In this document: one piece after another, positions 10,751-20,125 of the stretch
Numbering within the stretch: the stretch's first letter is position 1
How the letters are laid out: each line of letters begins with the position of its first letter
Source: Peptococcaceae bacterium 1109
Lineage (GTDB): Bacteria > Bacillota > Limnochordia > Darwinibacteriales > Darwinibacteriaceae
Assembly (NCBI GenBank): GCA_001028815.1
Contig: LDJB01000001.1
Location: 639,634-703,633 of the forward strand
DNA length: 64,000 bases
Direction: 5' to 3'
Translations under genes and position numbers: made by a program
The notes under the pieces: model-generated
The model's input: only the letters and a program-made list of their open reading frames with translations
What the model was told of the DNA's origin: nothing
Databases searched by the model: none

Positions 10751-12187
10751 TTGATCAGCGTGCACAGTGGTGGGTTGCTGGGTATTGCCGGTTTTGCTAT
10801 TAGTGTAGAAGTGGATATCAGGCCTGGCCTGCCTGGCTTTGAGATCGTTGGCCTGCCTAGTGCCAGCGTGAAAGAAAGCAGGGCTCGGGTAAGATCTGCT
10901 ATGCGCAACAGCGGGTTTAAGTTTCCCCCTCAAAAAGTGGTTGTGAACCTTGCTCCTGCCGACGCTCGCAAGGATGGCGCTCTGTTTGACTTGGCCATTG
11001 CTCTGGGAATCTTAGCCCATCAAGGGGTTGTTCCCCGGGAAAGGCTGGCAAAAACCCTGATTGTAGGTGAGCTGTCCCTTGGAGGCAGAGTGCGCTCGGT
11101 TCCTGGGGTGCTTGCCCTAGCGGTGCTAGCCCGGGACCGTGGATGCAGCTTGATGTTTCCACAAGAGAACTCTGTGCAGGCTGCGAGCATACCTGGGGTC
11201 GAGTATCTCCCTGTGAGTTCCCTGCAGGAGGCAGTCCACGTTCTCCAAGGTAAGGTAGCTCCTGCCAGACTCCATCCAGCGGCTTACTCAGGCCAGCGTC
11301 ACGGGCCTCCATCAGAGAGAATTATCGGACAGCAGCTGGCAAAGCGGGCCCTGACAGTGGCCGCCGCGGGGCGTCACCACATTCTGCTCATGGGCCCACC
11401 GGGAGTGGGCAAAACGCTCCTAGCTCGAGCAGCGGCCGCCCTACTTCCCCCGCTGACCAAGGAAGAAGCGGTAGATGTGACCTCAGTTTACAGCGCTGCC
11501 GGCCTAGAAACAGCAGGGCTGGTGCGCAAGCGCCCAGTGCGCCAGCCCCATCACAGCATTTCACGCACTGCCCTCATCGGCGGCGGAGCACTGCCCCGTC
11601 CAGGGGAGATCTCCCTTGCCCATCGGGGCCTCTTGATCCTCGACGAACTACCTGAGTTTAGCATAGACGCCCTCCAAGCCTTGCGGGAACCCCTGGATCA
11701 AAAAAGAGTTCACATTGCCAGAGCTGGCTACAATGTGAACTTCCCTGCCGATTGTTGGATCATAGCTACAGCCAATCCCTGCCCCTGCGGTTACCTGGGC
11801 AGCAGTACACGGGAATGTAGGTGTTCAGCTGGGGACCTTGCCCGCTACCACAGAAGGCTGAGGGGACCTCTTATAGATCGCTTTGATATGTTTTGCCGCA
11901 TGGGAGAGGTTTCCCCGGATGAGGCTTCCGGTGAGGATGAGCCGTGGTATGAACACGCTCATCTCCATGGCCAGCTGCCAACCCCTTCCGTTAACCTGCC
12001 CTTAGCTCGGGATGGGGAGGCCCTTCTGGCCCAAGCGCACACCCGCCTTGGCCTGTCCATGCGGAGCTATCACAAAACTATCCGGGTGGCCCGAACCATC
12101 GCTGCCCTGAGCGGCGCCCACAGCGTGGAAGCGCCGCACGTTGCAGAGGCACTGCAGTACCGTTACCAAGGGCGACTGGGTTTTTAG
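10751..12187 (+). CDS. comM: YifB/ComM-family Mg-chelatase-like AAA ATPase; probable TTG start at 10751 with AAGGAGG upstream
   Basis: VEVDIRPGLPGFEIVGLPSASVKESRARVRSA; Walker A GPPGVGKTLLAR; divergent from dprA. Confidence 0.93.
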   Translation: MISVHSGGLLGIAGFAISVEVDIRPGLPGFEIVGLPSASVKESRARVRSAMRNSGFKFPPQKVVVNLAPADARKDGALFDLAIALGILAHQGVVPRERLAKTLIVGELSLGGRVRSVPGVLALAVLARDRGCSLMFPQENSVQAASIPGVEYLPVSSLQEAVHVLQGKVAPARLHPAAYSGQRHGPPSERIIGQQLAKRALTVAAAGRHHILLMGPPGVGKTLLARAAAALLPPLTKEEAVDVTSVYSAAGLETAGLVRKRPVRQPHHSISRTALIGGGALPRPGEISLAHRGLLILDELPEFSIDALQALREPLDQKRVHIARAGYNVNFPADCWIIATANPCPCGYLGSSTRECRCSAGDLARYHRRLRGPLIDRFDMFCRMGEVSPDEASGEDEPWYEHAHLHGQLPTPSVNLPLARDGEALLAQAHTRLGLSMRSYHKTIRVARTIAALSGAHSVEAPHVAEALQYRYQGRLGF

Positions 12188-12642
12188 TTGGCGCCCCAGG
12201 CAAAGTCTTCCTTGGCTACCTTCAGCACCAAGGATGTGCCAGTGTTCAGAATGCCCGGAATATCGCTGAGTTTCCTGATAAGGAATGTGAGGAGTTCGTC
12301 GTTGTTTTTTACGGCTACCTGGATAACAAGATCGAAATTGCCAGTAGAGAGGGCTACAGAGCGTACTTCTGGGAGATCGGCCAAGGCTTGGGCGATATGG
12401 TCGATTTTCCCCCGCTCTACCTTCAGCCCCACGACTGCTACCGTGTACAGCCCAATCTTAAAGGGATCAGTTATGCCTACGATCTTCAGGACCTTTTCTT
12501 CCAAGAGGCGGGCAACCCTGCGTCGCACTGTGCCCTCTGCTAGGCCCAGCTGGTTAGCGATGGTGAGGAACGGCATCCGCCCATCCTCCTGCAACAGCTC
12601 GATTATTTCCCGATCTGTCTCATCCAATACATACTTATCCAT
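12184..12642 (-). CDS. Lrp/AsnC family transcriptional regulator (copy 2)
   Basis: MDKYVLDETDREIIELLQEDGRMPFLTIANQLGLAEGTVRRRVARLLEE plus RAM-type domain. Confidence 0.9.
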   Translation of the reverse strand: MDKYVLDETDREIIELLQEDGRMPFLTIANQLGLAEGTVRRRVARLLEEKVLKIVGITDPFKIGLYTVAVVGLKVERGKIDHIAQALADLPEVRSVALSTGNFDLVIQVAVKNNDELLTFLIRKLSDIPGILNTGTSLVLKVAKEDFAWGAN

Positions 12643-13132
12643 GGGCAGGACGATCCTCCTTGTTGGCAGACTCAAGCACTTTGGGGAAAGGAGCCCAATC
12701 GTAGGTTTGCTTGTGGATCTTCAAGACGATGGAAGTCTGGGTGCTCACAATGCCTGGAATGGCTGACAACTCATCATTGAGCAGACGCACCAGGTCTTCA
12801 CGGCTCGGGACAACCACCATGGCCACAAGGTCATGGCTGCCGGTGGTGACAATCAGGTAGCGCACCTCTTCCAGGAGTTTAAGCCGCTCCATGGCTTCCT
12901 CCAAGTGGTTGCGCTCAATCTCAAACCACACGTAGGCAACCGTATCTAGGCCTACCTTGAGGGGGTCAGTAATGCCGATGATTTTCACGACGTCGTCATT
13001 TTCTAGGCGGCGCACCCGCTTGCGGATCGTTCCTTCTGAAACACCTAGAGCCGATGCTAATGTAACGTACGATGTGCGGCCGTCTTCTTGCAGATAAGCC
13101 AGAATTTGCTGATCTAGCTCATCTAGGTGCAT
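12635..13132 (-). CDS. Lrp/AsnC family transcriptional regulator (copy 1)
   Basis: MHLDELDQQILAYLQEDGRTSYVTLASALGVSEGTIRKRVRRLENDDVVKIIGITDPLKVGL. Confidence 0.9.
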   Translation of the reverse strand: MHLDELDQQILAYLQEDGRTSYVTLASALGVSEGTIRKRVRRLENDDVVKIIGITDPLKVGLDTVAYVWFEIERNHLEEAMERLKLLEEVRYLIVTTGSHDLVAMVVVPSREDLVRLLNDELSAIPGIVSTQTSIVLKIHKQTYDWAPFPKVLESANKEDRPAHG

Positions 13133-13236
13133 CGTATCACTCCTCTTTAAGCCGCCGGTCTAGCCGACAGAACCGGGGGTGTTTTGGCTTACAGCATATA
13201 ATTCTACGATTTACGCAAATTTCCTCTTGGTATTTT

Positions 13237-13266
13237 GAGAAAAGGGAGGCGCCCTCAAGGGCGCCT
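13237..13266 (-). terminator. Intrinsic terminator downstream of dac
   Basis: Minus strand AGGCGCCCTTGAGGGCGCCTCCCTTTTCT. Confidence 0.7.
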
Positions 13267-14412
13267 AATCAGATTCCGTATAAACAAAGCCAAAGAGTCC
13301 CACATTACCCGCCAAAAACCACCCACTGGGACTTCCTCTGCGGCTAAGAGGGGGGTTTGTTTGATCACTTGCCCCTCATACCAAACTGTCAGGGCGCCTA
13401 CGTTTTCACCCTTGGCCACAGGAGCAGTCATGTTCTTAAGCTGCACTGAGACCTCTAGGCCGGTTGCAGTCCCTTGAGGCACCGTGATCAGGGGCTCCGA
13501 CGCGACCACGTTAACTGCCCGTTTTTTCCCTTTGTAGACCTTCACAGCGGTCTCCGCTGTCAGTTTGCGGGTGTCAACCAGATCGAAGTTGCGGAAGCCG
13601 TAGTTGAGGAGTTCAGCGGCCACCGCTTCCCTGCCCTTTTCACTCTTGCCCCCGAGCACAACTGCGATCAAGCGGCGCTCGCCCTGCTTGGCCGTGGCCA
13701 CTAAGTTGTAGCCTGCAGCGCTGAGGTGCCCTGTCTTAAGCCCATCCGCCCCTTCGAAGGAAGAGAGGAGCCCGTTGCGGTTGTACTGGACTATGGGCTT
13801 GTTCTGGGACCGAGGCTGATAGGAAAAGGACTTCTCGTGGTGGTAAGCGAGGGCTTCTGGATGGGTACGGATATAGGCACGGGCCAGATAAGCCATGTCT
13901 TTGGCGGTAACGCTATTCTCTTCTGATAAACCGTGGACATCCACAAACCGCGTCGCCAGGCCTAGTTCTCCGGCTTTCTTGTTCATCCACTGTACAAAAA
14001 CCTCTGCGGAACCTGCCAGTGCTTCCGCAAGGGCTACACAGGCATCATTGCCCGATACAACCGCGATGCCGTACAAGAGCTGTTCGATGGTGACGGTCTC
14101 TCCCACCTCAAGAAACATCTGCGACCCTGTCATCCGCCAGGCGTTTTCGCTTACACGGGTGGTATCGGTCAGGTTGATACGCCCTGCCTTAACGTGATCC
14201 ATAGCAATGAACATGGTCATGACCTTCACGAGGCTAGCTGGGATCCGCTCATCGGAGCCGTTCTTGCTGTAGAGGATTTGGCCCGAGTCGTAGTCCAAGA
14301 GAACGGCCGCGGCGGCATCCACATCAAAAGGGGGGGCTTGGGCTAGAGTTGTTGGAACGGCAGTTAGCAGAAATATGAGAAGTATACTGAAGAATAATTG
14401 CGCAGATTTCAT
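13255..14412 (-). CDS. D-alanyl-D-alanine carboxypeptidase (DacB/DacF type)
   Basis: Signal peptide, SLVK (SxxK), SGN, KTG motifs. Confidence 0.93.
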   Translation of the reverse strand: MKSAQLFFSILLIFLLTAVPTTLAQAPPFDVDAAAAVLLDYDSGQILYSKNGSDERIPASLVKVMTMFIAMDHVKAGRINLTDTTRVSENAWRMTGSQMFLEVGETVTIEQLLYGIAVVSGNDACVALAEALAGSAEVFVQWMNKKAGELGLATRFVDVHGLSEENSVTAKDMAYLARAYIRTHPEALAYHHEKSFSYQPRSQNKPIVQYNRNGLLSSFEGADGLKTGHLSAAGYNLVATAKQGERRLIAVVLGGKSEKGREAVAAELLNYGFRNFDLVDTRKLTAETAVKVYKGKKRAVNVVASEPLITVPQGTATGLEVSVQLKNMTAPVAKGENVGALTVWYEGQVIKQTPLLAAEEVPVGGFWRVMWDSLALFIRNLIRRP

Positions 14413-14753
14413 TCAAATGCTCCCTTCACCCAAAGGAATTTCATGGTTTGTCCCATCTTAGTAATGCCGAGCACGTCAAAGCGTACCGCATCATAACAGC
14501 AGTTCGTCTGGGCTAGATAGAATAAGGCGGTACGTTTGAGTCGCCTTTGCTTGACAGGAGAGACCGCTTCCAGGGGATGGCCGTAAGTTAGGGTGGAGCG
14601 GAACTTCACTTCCACAAAGACTAAAGTGGCGCCATCACGCATCACAAGGTCGATTTCGCCGCCCTGGGTGCGGTAGTTCCGCTCCAGCAGAACCAGGCCC
14701 CGCGCTGTCAAATATTGGCAGGCAGCTTCCTCGTAATACGCGCCTTTGCTCAT
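14409..14753 (-). CDS. YraN/UPF0102 family endonuclease-like protein
   Basis: MSKGAYYEEAACQYLTARGLVLLERNYRTQGGEIDLVMRDGATLVFVEVKFR. Confidence 0.92.
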   Translation of the reverse strand: MSKGAYYEEAACQYLTARGLVLLERNYRTQGGEIDLVMRDGATLVFVEVKFRSTLTYGHPLEAVSPVKQRRLKRTALFYLAQTNCCYDAVRFDVLGITKMGQTMKFLWVKGAFE

Positions 14754-15817
14754 TCCACAACCTCGACGATGGAAAGATGCCTCGTCTTGGCCAAATCCAG
14801 CTCCCAAAACTGCTGCAGCCGCTTGCCCCAGCGGTCATACAGCACCCGGATAATGGGCCGGGCCCGCTCTTGCTGATTGATATCCACCACAATCCCGATC
14901 TCTCGGGAGTTGAGGCGCACCATGCAGCCCACAGGGTATTGGGCCACGCACAGATCTAAGAGGTCAACGATATCAGGTTCAAACTGCACGCCTTTGAGGC
15001 GGTGGATAATCCTTAGAGCTTCATGGGGTAGCATCCCCCGTTGGTAGGCCCGTTCTGAGGTCATCGCATCATAGGCATCTGCCACAGACACTATTTTGGC
15101 GTAAGGGAGGATGCGGTCGCTGGTCAATCCCCGGGGGTATCCCAGGCCCTGGGGCCGCTCGTGGTGTTGATACGCCACGTGGGCACTGCTGAGAGGAACA
15201 TCAGGGTTTTGCCGCAGGATCTGCCAGCCAAAGGTGGTGTGCTGCTGCATAATGGCCATCTCCTCATCGGTGAGCCGCCCCGGCTTGGTCAAGATGTCTT
15301 CCGGAACTTGTGTCTTACCGATGTCATGGAGAATTGCACCTAAGCCCAACTCGTAGAGCTGCTTTTCATTATAGCCCTTCTTGACGCCCAACATGACGGA
15401 TATGACGCACACGTTCACGCTGTGGGAAAAGGTGTAACCGTCATAGGAGCGCACATCGCTTAGGCTTGCCAGCACATTGGGGTTTTGCACAATCTCGTCA
15501 ATGATAGCTTTGACTGACTGGCCCACCTCGTCTAAACGAAACGTCTTGCCCACCCGCACGCTGTCAAAGACCGCCTTAATATTCGCGGTTGCCTCAGTGC
15601 GTGTCCTCTGGCTAATTGTCTCAGGGACCTCTACACCGGGACGGTCTTCGTCGATGACGTACACGCCCGGGATCCCTAGGCCGCGCAGGCGTTCTATGTA
15701 GGTTGTTTCCATTTGTACACCGCTGTTGAGCAGGATTCGTCCATCAGGGGCGAAAATCGGCCGCGCCAATTGCTCGCCACTCCGGAGATTCTCAATATGC
15801 ACAAACCTCATGCGCAA
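14750..15817 (-). CDS. HD-GYP domain protein (putative c-di-GMP phosphodiesterase)
   Basis: LHDIGKTQVPEDILTKPGRLTDEE, HHERPQGLGYPRGL. Confidence 0.92.
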   Translation of the reverse strand: MRMRFVHIENLRSGEQLARPIFAPDGRILLNSGVQMETTYIERLRGLGIPGVYVIDEDRPGVEVPETISQRTRTEATANIKAVFDSVRVGKTFRLDEVGQSVKAIIDEIVQNPNVLASLSDVRSYDGYTFSHSVNVCVISVMLGVKKGYNEKQLYELGLGAILHDIGKTQVPEDILTKPGRLTDEEMAIMQQHTTFGWQILRQNPDVPLSSAHVAYQHHERPQGLGYPRGLTSDRILPYAKIVSVADAYDAMTSERAYQRGMLPHEALRIIHRLKGVQFEPDIVDLLDLCVAQYPVGCMVRLNSREIGIVVDINQQERARPIIRVLYDRWGKRLQQFWELDLAKTRHLSIVEVVE

Positions 15818-15827
15818 TACCCTTTCC

Positions 15828-16418
15828 TTAGACCGCTTTGCCGAACGTTACCCGATGAATTGGGCAGAGGCCGTGCCGTAGGATAGCCTCCCGGTGTTCG
15901 GCAGTAGGATAACCCTTGTTTCGACTAAACCCGTACTCGGGAAACATCTGATGGTAATCTTCCATAAACCGATCCCGTACTACTTTGGCTACAATGCTGG
16001 CTGCGGCGATCAGAAAGCATTGGCTGTCCCCGCGGACAATTGCCTGTTGGGGCACACTCAGCCCTGGCACAGGGCGGTTACCGTCAATCAGGCAGATCTG
16101 AGGGGCAGGTGTAAGCCCCTGGATCGCGCGGCGCATTGCGAGATAAGTGGCATTGAGGATGTTTACACGGTCGATCTCCGCTGAGGTTGCCACTCCCACC
16201 GAAACTTCCCCCCAGCGCAGGATTTCCTGGAAGGCCAGGAGCCGCTGCCTAGGAGTAAGCTTCTTGGAATCTCCAATTCCTTCAAGGTCTATCTCCGGCG
16301 GGATATGCACAGCTGCGGCCACCACCGGGCCTGCCAGCGGGCCGCGCCCCACCTCGTCAACGCCAACAATGCGGCTGAAGCCGCACTGCATGAGTGACTG
16401 CTCAATTTGCCTCACCAA
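15828..16418 (-). CDS. rnhB: Ribonuclease HII
   Basis: [21 protein letters not shown]; rbgA-rnhB synteny. Confidence 0.95.
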   Translation of the reverse strand: MVRQIEQSLMQCGFSRIVGVDEVGRGPLAGPVVAAAVHIPPEIDLEGIGDSKKLTPRQRLLAFQEILRWGEVSVGVATSAEIDRVNILNATYLAMRRAIQGLTPAPQICLIDGNRPVPGLSVPQQAIVRGDSQCFLIAAASIVAKVVRDRFMEDYHQMFPEYGFSRNKGYPTAEHREAILRHGLCPIHRVTFGKAV

Positions 16419-17223
16419 GCTCGCCTCCCTCGCGGTCGAGGGTGACTCTTCCCAGCCTGCCTGAGCGGAAGTCAGTGAGCACAGCGGCCGCTGCTTGCTC
16501 TACATCTACCAAGCCGCCGCTTCTGAGAAAACCCCGTTTCCGCCCGATTGTCTCGAGGAAATGCTCTTCTTCCCCTGGCTCTCCATAGCGTTCGATGACA
16601 TTTGGCCGATAGTATTCTTGCAGGAAATCTAGGAGCCACTGGGCCATTTCTACCTGATCAAACACCTCATCCCGGATGGCTGCGGTGATGGCAAGCTTCC
16701 GGGCCGCTTCCTGGTCCTCGAACTTGGGCCACAGAATCCCTGGACTGTCCAGGAGCTGCAGCCCAGCGCCCCTTACCCACTGTTTGCCTCGGGTTACCCC
16801 TGGGCGGGCGCCCACCTTTGCTCCCCGGCGGCCCACTATGCGGTTGATCAACGTGGATTTACCCACATTGGGGACTCCTACAACCATGACACGAGGATCT
16901 CGCTTAAGCTGGGGGAACATCTTCTTCACCGCCAGGGCAATTTCTTGCACAGCGGTGCCTTTTGCCAGGTCAACGCCGATTGCTTTTTCACCGCGGCTGC
17001 GGTAAAACTCAATCCACGCATCGGTTAGGGCAGGGTCTGCCAAGTCGCATTTCGTAAGAACCATGAGCCGGGGCTTGTTCACGAGCTCCGCCAAATCCGG
17101 GTTGCGGCTGCTTGCAGGAACCCGGGCATCGATGAGTTCTAGTGCCACATCAACCACCTTGAGCTCCTGCACAAGCATGCGCCTGGTCTTGGCCATGTGC
17201 CCGGGATACCATTGAATAGTCAA
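16402..17223 (-). CDS. rbgA: Ribosome biogenesis GTPase RbgA/YlqF
   Basis: [42 protein letters not shown]; circularly permuted GTPase. Confidence 0.95.
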   Translation of the reverse strand: MTIQWYPGHMAKTRRMLVQELKVVDVALELIDARVPASSRNPDLAELVNKPRLMVLTKCDLADPALTDAWIEFYRSRGEKAIGVDLAKGTAVQEIALAVKKMFPQLKRDPRVMVVGVPNVGKSTLINRIVGRRGAKVGARPGVTRGKQWVRGAGLQLLDSPGILWPKFEDQEAARKLAITAAIRDEVFDQVEMAQWLLDFLQEYYRPNVIERYGEPGEEEHFLETIGRKRGFLRSGGLVDVEQAAAAVLTDFRSGRLGRVTLDREGGELGEAN

Positions 17224-17235
17224 CTACGTTCACTC

Positions 17236-17796
17236 CTACTGGGGATATCCACCGGGGAGGCGCAGGACTTGGATCTGCGTGATGGGCCAGTACACGAACC
17301 GGGCTACGCCTACGATGTCTGAGCGGTGGACAAATCCCACATCCGAATAGCGGCTGTCATCGCTGTTGCGGCGGTTGTCCCCGAGGACGAAGAAGCTGTC
17401 TTCTGGAACCACAACTGGCCCAAAACCTGGTGAACTGTAAGGGCCGTAGGTGGGCCCATTGACAAACGGCTCCTCCACACGCTGTCCATTGATGTAGAGA
17501 AACCCGTTGCGGATCGAGATCTCATCTCCAGGTAAACCAACAATCCTTTTGATGAACTTCCGCCTCCGGTTCGCAGGGTAGCGAAAGACTACCACATCGC
17601 CTCGCCTGGGCTCTACGAACCGGGGAGTCAGCTTGTCCACCAAGAGGCGCTGTCCATCGAGAAGGGACGGCTCCATGGAACTTCCCTGCACTAGAAAGGA
17701 CTGGGCAATGAAGGTAATAATGAATAATGCCAAGACAACGGCAATCACTAATGCCTCGACGTACTCACGAATCGTGGATTTTGCCATGTCCTGCAT
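17236..17796 (-). CDS. lepB: Signal peptidase I
   Basis: VQGSSMEPSLLDGQRLLVDK; KRIVGLPGD; GDNRRNSDDSR. Confidence 0.95.
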   Translation of the reverse strand: MQDMAKSTIREYVEALVIAVVLALFIITFIAQSFLVQGSSMEPSLLDGQRLLVDKLTPRFVEPRRGDVVVFRYPANRRRKFIKRIVGLPGDEISIRNGFLYINGQRVEEPFVNGPTYGPYSSPGFGPVVVPEDSFFVLGDNRRNSDDSRYSDVGFVHRSDIVGVARFVYWPITQIQVLRLPGGYPQ

Positions 17797-17825
17797 CCCC
17801 TCTAGAAATGAGTGCTAATTGCCAA

Positions 17826-17867
17826 AAGGGGAGTGCTCACCTGCATGCACAAGGTGTCCACTCCACC
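17826..17867 (-). terminator. Intrinsic terminator downstream of rplS
   Basis: Minus strand GGAGTG-ga-CACCT-loop-AGGTG-ag-CACTCC followed by CCTTTT. Confidence 0.6.
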
Positions 17868-17873
17868 TTTGAC

Positions 17874-18221
17874 TTAAGGGCGCCGGCGTTCCTTGATCCG
17901 GGCAGCCTTACCAGACCGCTCCCGCAGGTAATAAAGGCGAGCCCGCCGTACCCGGCCATGACGAACAACTTCGATTGCAGCAATCCGGGGCGAATGCACC
18001 GGGAAAGTCCTCTCCACGCCTACGCCTTGGGAGACCTTGCGTACTGTGAAGTACTCTCTTAGGCCTGAGCCCATCCGGCGGAGAACGGTTCCTTCAAACA
18101 CTTGAATGCGCTCGTTGGAACCCTCAACGACCTTCACGTGGACACGGACTGTATCGCCAGGACGAAAGTCAGGAAGATCGGAACGCATTTGCTCTTGCTC
18201 TATTGCACGAATGACATCCAT
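17874..18221 (-). CDS. rplS: 50S ribosomal protein L19
   Basis: [44 protein letters not shown]. Confidence 0.97.
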   Translation of the reverse strand: MDVIRAIEQEQMRSDLPDFRPGDTVRVHVKVVEGSNERIQVFEGTVLRRMGSGLREYFTVRKVSQGVGVERTFPVHSPRIAAIEVVRHGRVRRARLYYLRERSGKAARIKERRRP

Positions 18222-18225
18222 TGCA

Positions 18226-18994
18226 CTACCTCCTCTCACGAGATAATTCAGCTTTAATATCTGCCAGAATTTGCTGTTCTTCTGGGGTTAAGTTGTCTTT
18301 TCCTTGCCGATGGGCAAGCCAAGCTTCCAAAAGGTCTGGACGCCTTTCTCTGGTGCGCTTCAGGGACTCGCGCAGGCGCCAGCGACGGATCTCACCGTGG
18401 TGGCCGCTCACGAGGACCTCAGGCACCGTATGGCCCCGAAACACTGCGGGCCTGGTGTAGTGGGGATGCTCCAAGAGCCCATCTTGGAAGGAATCAGACT
18501 CTGCCGATTCGGCACAGCCCAATACTCCAGGGATCAAGCGGCTCACTGCATCAATTACCACCAGTGCTGGGAGCTCGCCCCCGGTGAGGACATAGTCCCC
18601 AATGGAAATCTCTTGATCCACCCAGTGTTCCCTGACCCTTTCATCAAGCCCTTCGTAATGCCCGCAGAGCAAAATGAGCTCTGGAAATCCCGCGAGTTCC
18701 TGGGCTTTCTCTTGTGTAAACGGGCTTTCCTTGAGGCGTCAGGTAGACCACAGGCGCAGTTCTATCTTGCTTCACATGTTCGATGGCCCGCACAACCACA
18801 TCTGGCTTGAGCACCATACCGGCGCCCCCACCGTAGGGGGTATCATCCACGGTGCGGTGCTTGTCTTCAGCGTAATCTCGGATGTTCCAGACATGCACAC
18901 TGATGAGCTGGTTGGCCTGGGCACGCCCAAGAATGCTGGTTTGGAGCGGGCCAGAGAACATCTCTGGGAAGAGCGTCAAAACATCGATGTGCAT
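18226..18994 (-). CDS. trmD: tRNA (guanine37-N1)-methyltransferase TrmD, interrupted by a one-base frameshift at about 18722-18724
   Basis: N-terminal half [25 protein letters not shown]...[10 protein letters not shown] in one frame; [29 protein letters not shown]... in the other. Joining requires skipping one base at CCC-G. Confidence 0.93.
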
Positions 18995-19013
18995 GTCGAG
19001 CTCACCATTCCAT

Positions 19014-19547
19014 TCATTCCAGCAAACCATCTATCAGTTCGATGAGGACCTGCCCCCGCTCTAGATCTACCTCCAGCACCACATGGGGAAGGACCGGGAT
19101 CAGGATTTCAGCCTGATCAGTCAAACCTGGTGGGGGCTTAACCACATAGACATCATTGGCACCAGTCTGGAGGACTTCAGTAATGCGCCCTAAGCTGAGG
19201 CCGGTTGTGGTAACGCATTCCAACCCAATAAGTTGGAAAATGTAGTAACTGCCTTCGGGCAGCGGCACCACTTCAGCTGTACTCACCTTGATGTGCATCC
19301 CTCTGAGAGCTTGCGCGTTGTCGATGGAATCGACGCCTTCCAGTTTGAGGATGACTGCCCCTTTGTGAAGGCGCGCTTGCTCCAGTCTGCGAACGAGGCG
19401 CGGTTCCTGGTCAGTCTTGCCAAACAGGCGGACTTCACTCATGTCCAGAAACCGTTCGGGGAAATCTGTATGCGGTATGACCTTGATCTCTCCCCGGTTG
19501 CCATGGGATGTGGCAACTTCACCTATTAAAACCCACTTAATCTTCAT
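19014..19547 (-). CDS. rimM: Ribosome maturation factor RimM
   Basis: IGEVATSHGNRGEIKVIPHTDFPERF; between khpA and trmD. Confidence 0.95.
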   Translation of the reverse strand: MKIKWVLIGEVATSHGNRGEIKVIPHTDFPERFLDMSEVRLFGKTDQEPRLVRRLEQARLHKGAVILKLEGVDSIDNAQALRGMHIKVSTAEVVPLPEGSYYIFQLIGLECVTTTGLSLGRITEVLQTGANDVYVVKPPPGLTDQAEILIPVLPHVVLEVDLERGQVLIELIDGLLE

Positions 19548-19785
19548 CGGTGAGGTCATCTGTGATATCCACGTACACCCTTTCCCCCGACTTGATGGCT
19601 GCCGCCTTTACCACTGTGCGGATGGCCTTGGCAATCTTGCCTTGCTTGCCAATGATGCGGCCCATGTCTTCAGGAGCCACGTGGAGCCGATAGACAGTCT
19701 CATGCTCTTTGTTTACTTGCTCCACGCGAATGTTCTCGGGATGCTCCACAAGGGATTTCGCAATAAATTCCACTAACTCCTGCAC
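19537..19785 (-). CDS. khpA: KH-domain RNA-binding protein (YlqC/KhpA)
   Basis: VAPEDMGRIIGKQGKIAKAIRTVVKAAA. Confidence 0.94.
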   Translation of the reverse strand: MQELVEFIAKSLVEHPENIRVEQVNKEHETVYRLHVAPEDMGRIIGKQGKIAKAIRTVVKAAAIKSGERVYVDITDDLTDED

Positions 19786-19796
19786 GGATATACCTC

Positions 19797-20069
19797 CTAT
19801 CCTTGGTTGCGGGAGGCAGCGAACTTATCTAATACTCCGCTTTTGCGCAGAAGCGCTCTGGCGGTATCAGATGGTTGAGCACCCTTCTGCAACCAGTAAA
19901 GTGCCTTTTCCTCATCGACGTTGATTTCCGCGGGATCGGCGATGGGATTGTACCATCCAAGTGTCTCGATGAATCTGCCATCCCGTGCAGCCCGGGAATC
20001 AGCTACGACTAGACGGTAGAACGGACGCTTCTTGGCTCCCATCCTCTTCAGGCGAATTCTTACTGCCAT
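19797..20069 (-). CDS. rpsP: 30S ribosomal protein S16
   Basis: [42 protein letters not shown]. Confidence 0.98.
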   Translation of the reverse strand: MAVRIRLKRMGAKKRPFYRLVVADSRAARDGRFIETLGWYNPIADPAEINVDEEKALYWLQKGAQPSDTARALLRKSGVLDKFAASRNQG

Positions 20070-20125
20070 GCTGTTTCACCTCCTAAACAGGGTCAAGCTA
20101 TTTATTCCACCTCAGTATGAGGGGA

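Noticed and set aside
13215-13235. TATTTTGAGAAAAGG as a CodY box upstream of the Lrp pair
   Set aside because: Four mismatches to AATTTTCWGAAAATT by eye, and it lies next to the dac terminator; too weak.
17810-17860. GAGTGCTAA and GAGTGCTCA near lepB/rplS, resembling CIRCE (HrcA) half-sites
   Set aside because: They are in direct, not inverted, orientation, and the second one is part of the rplS terminator stem.
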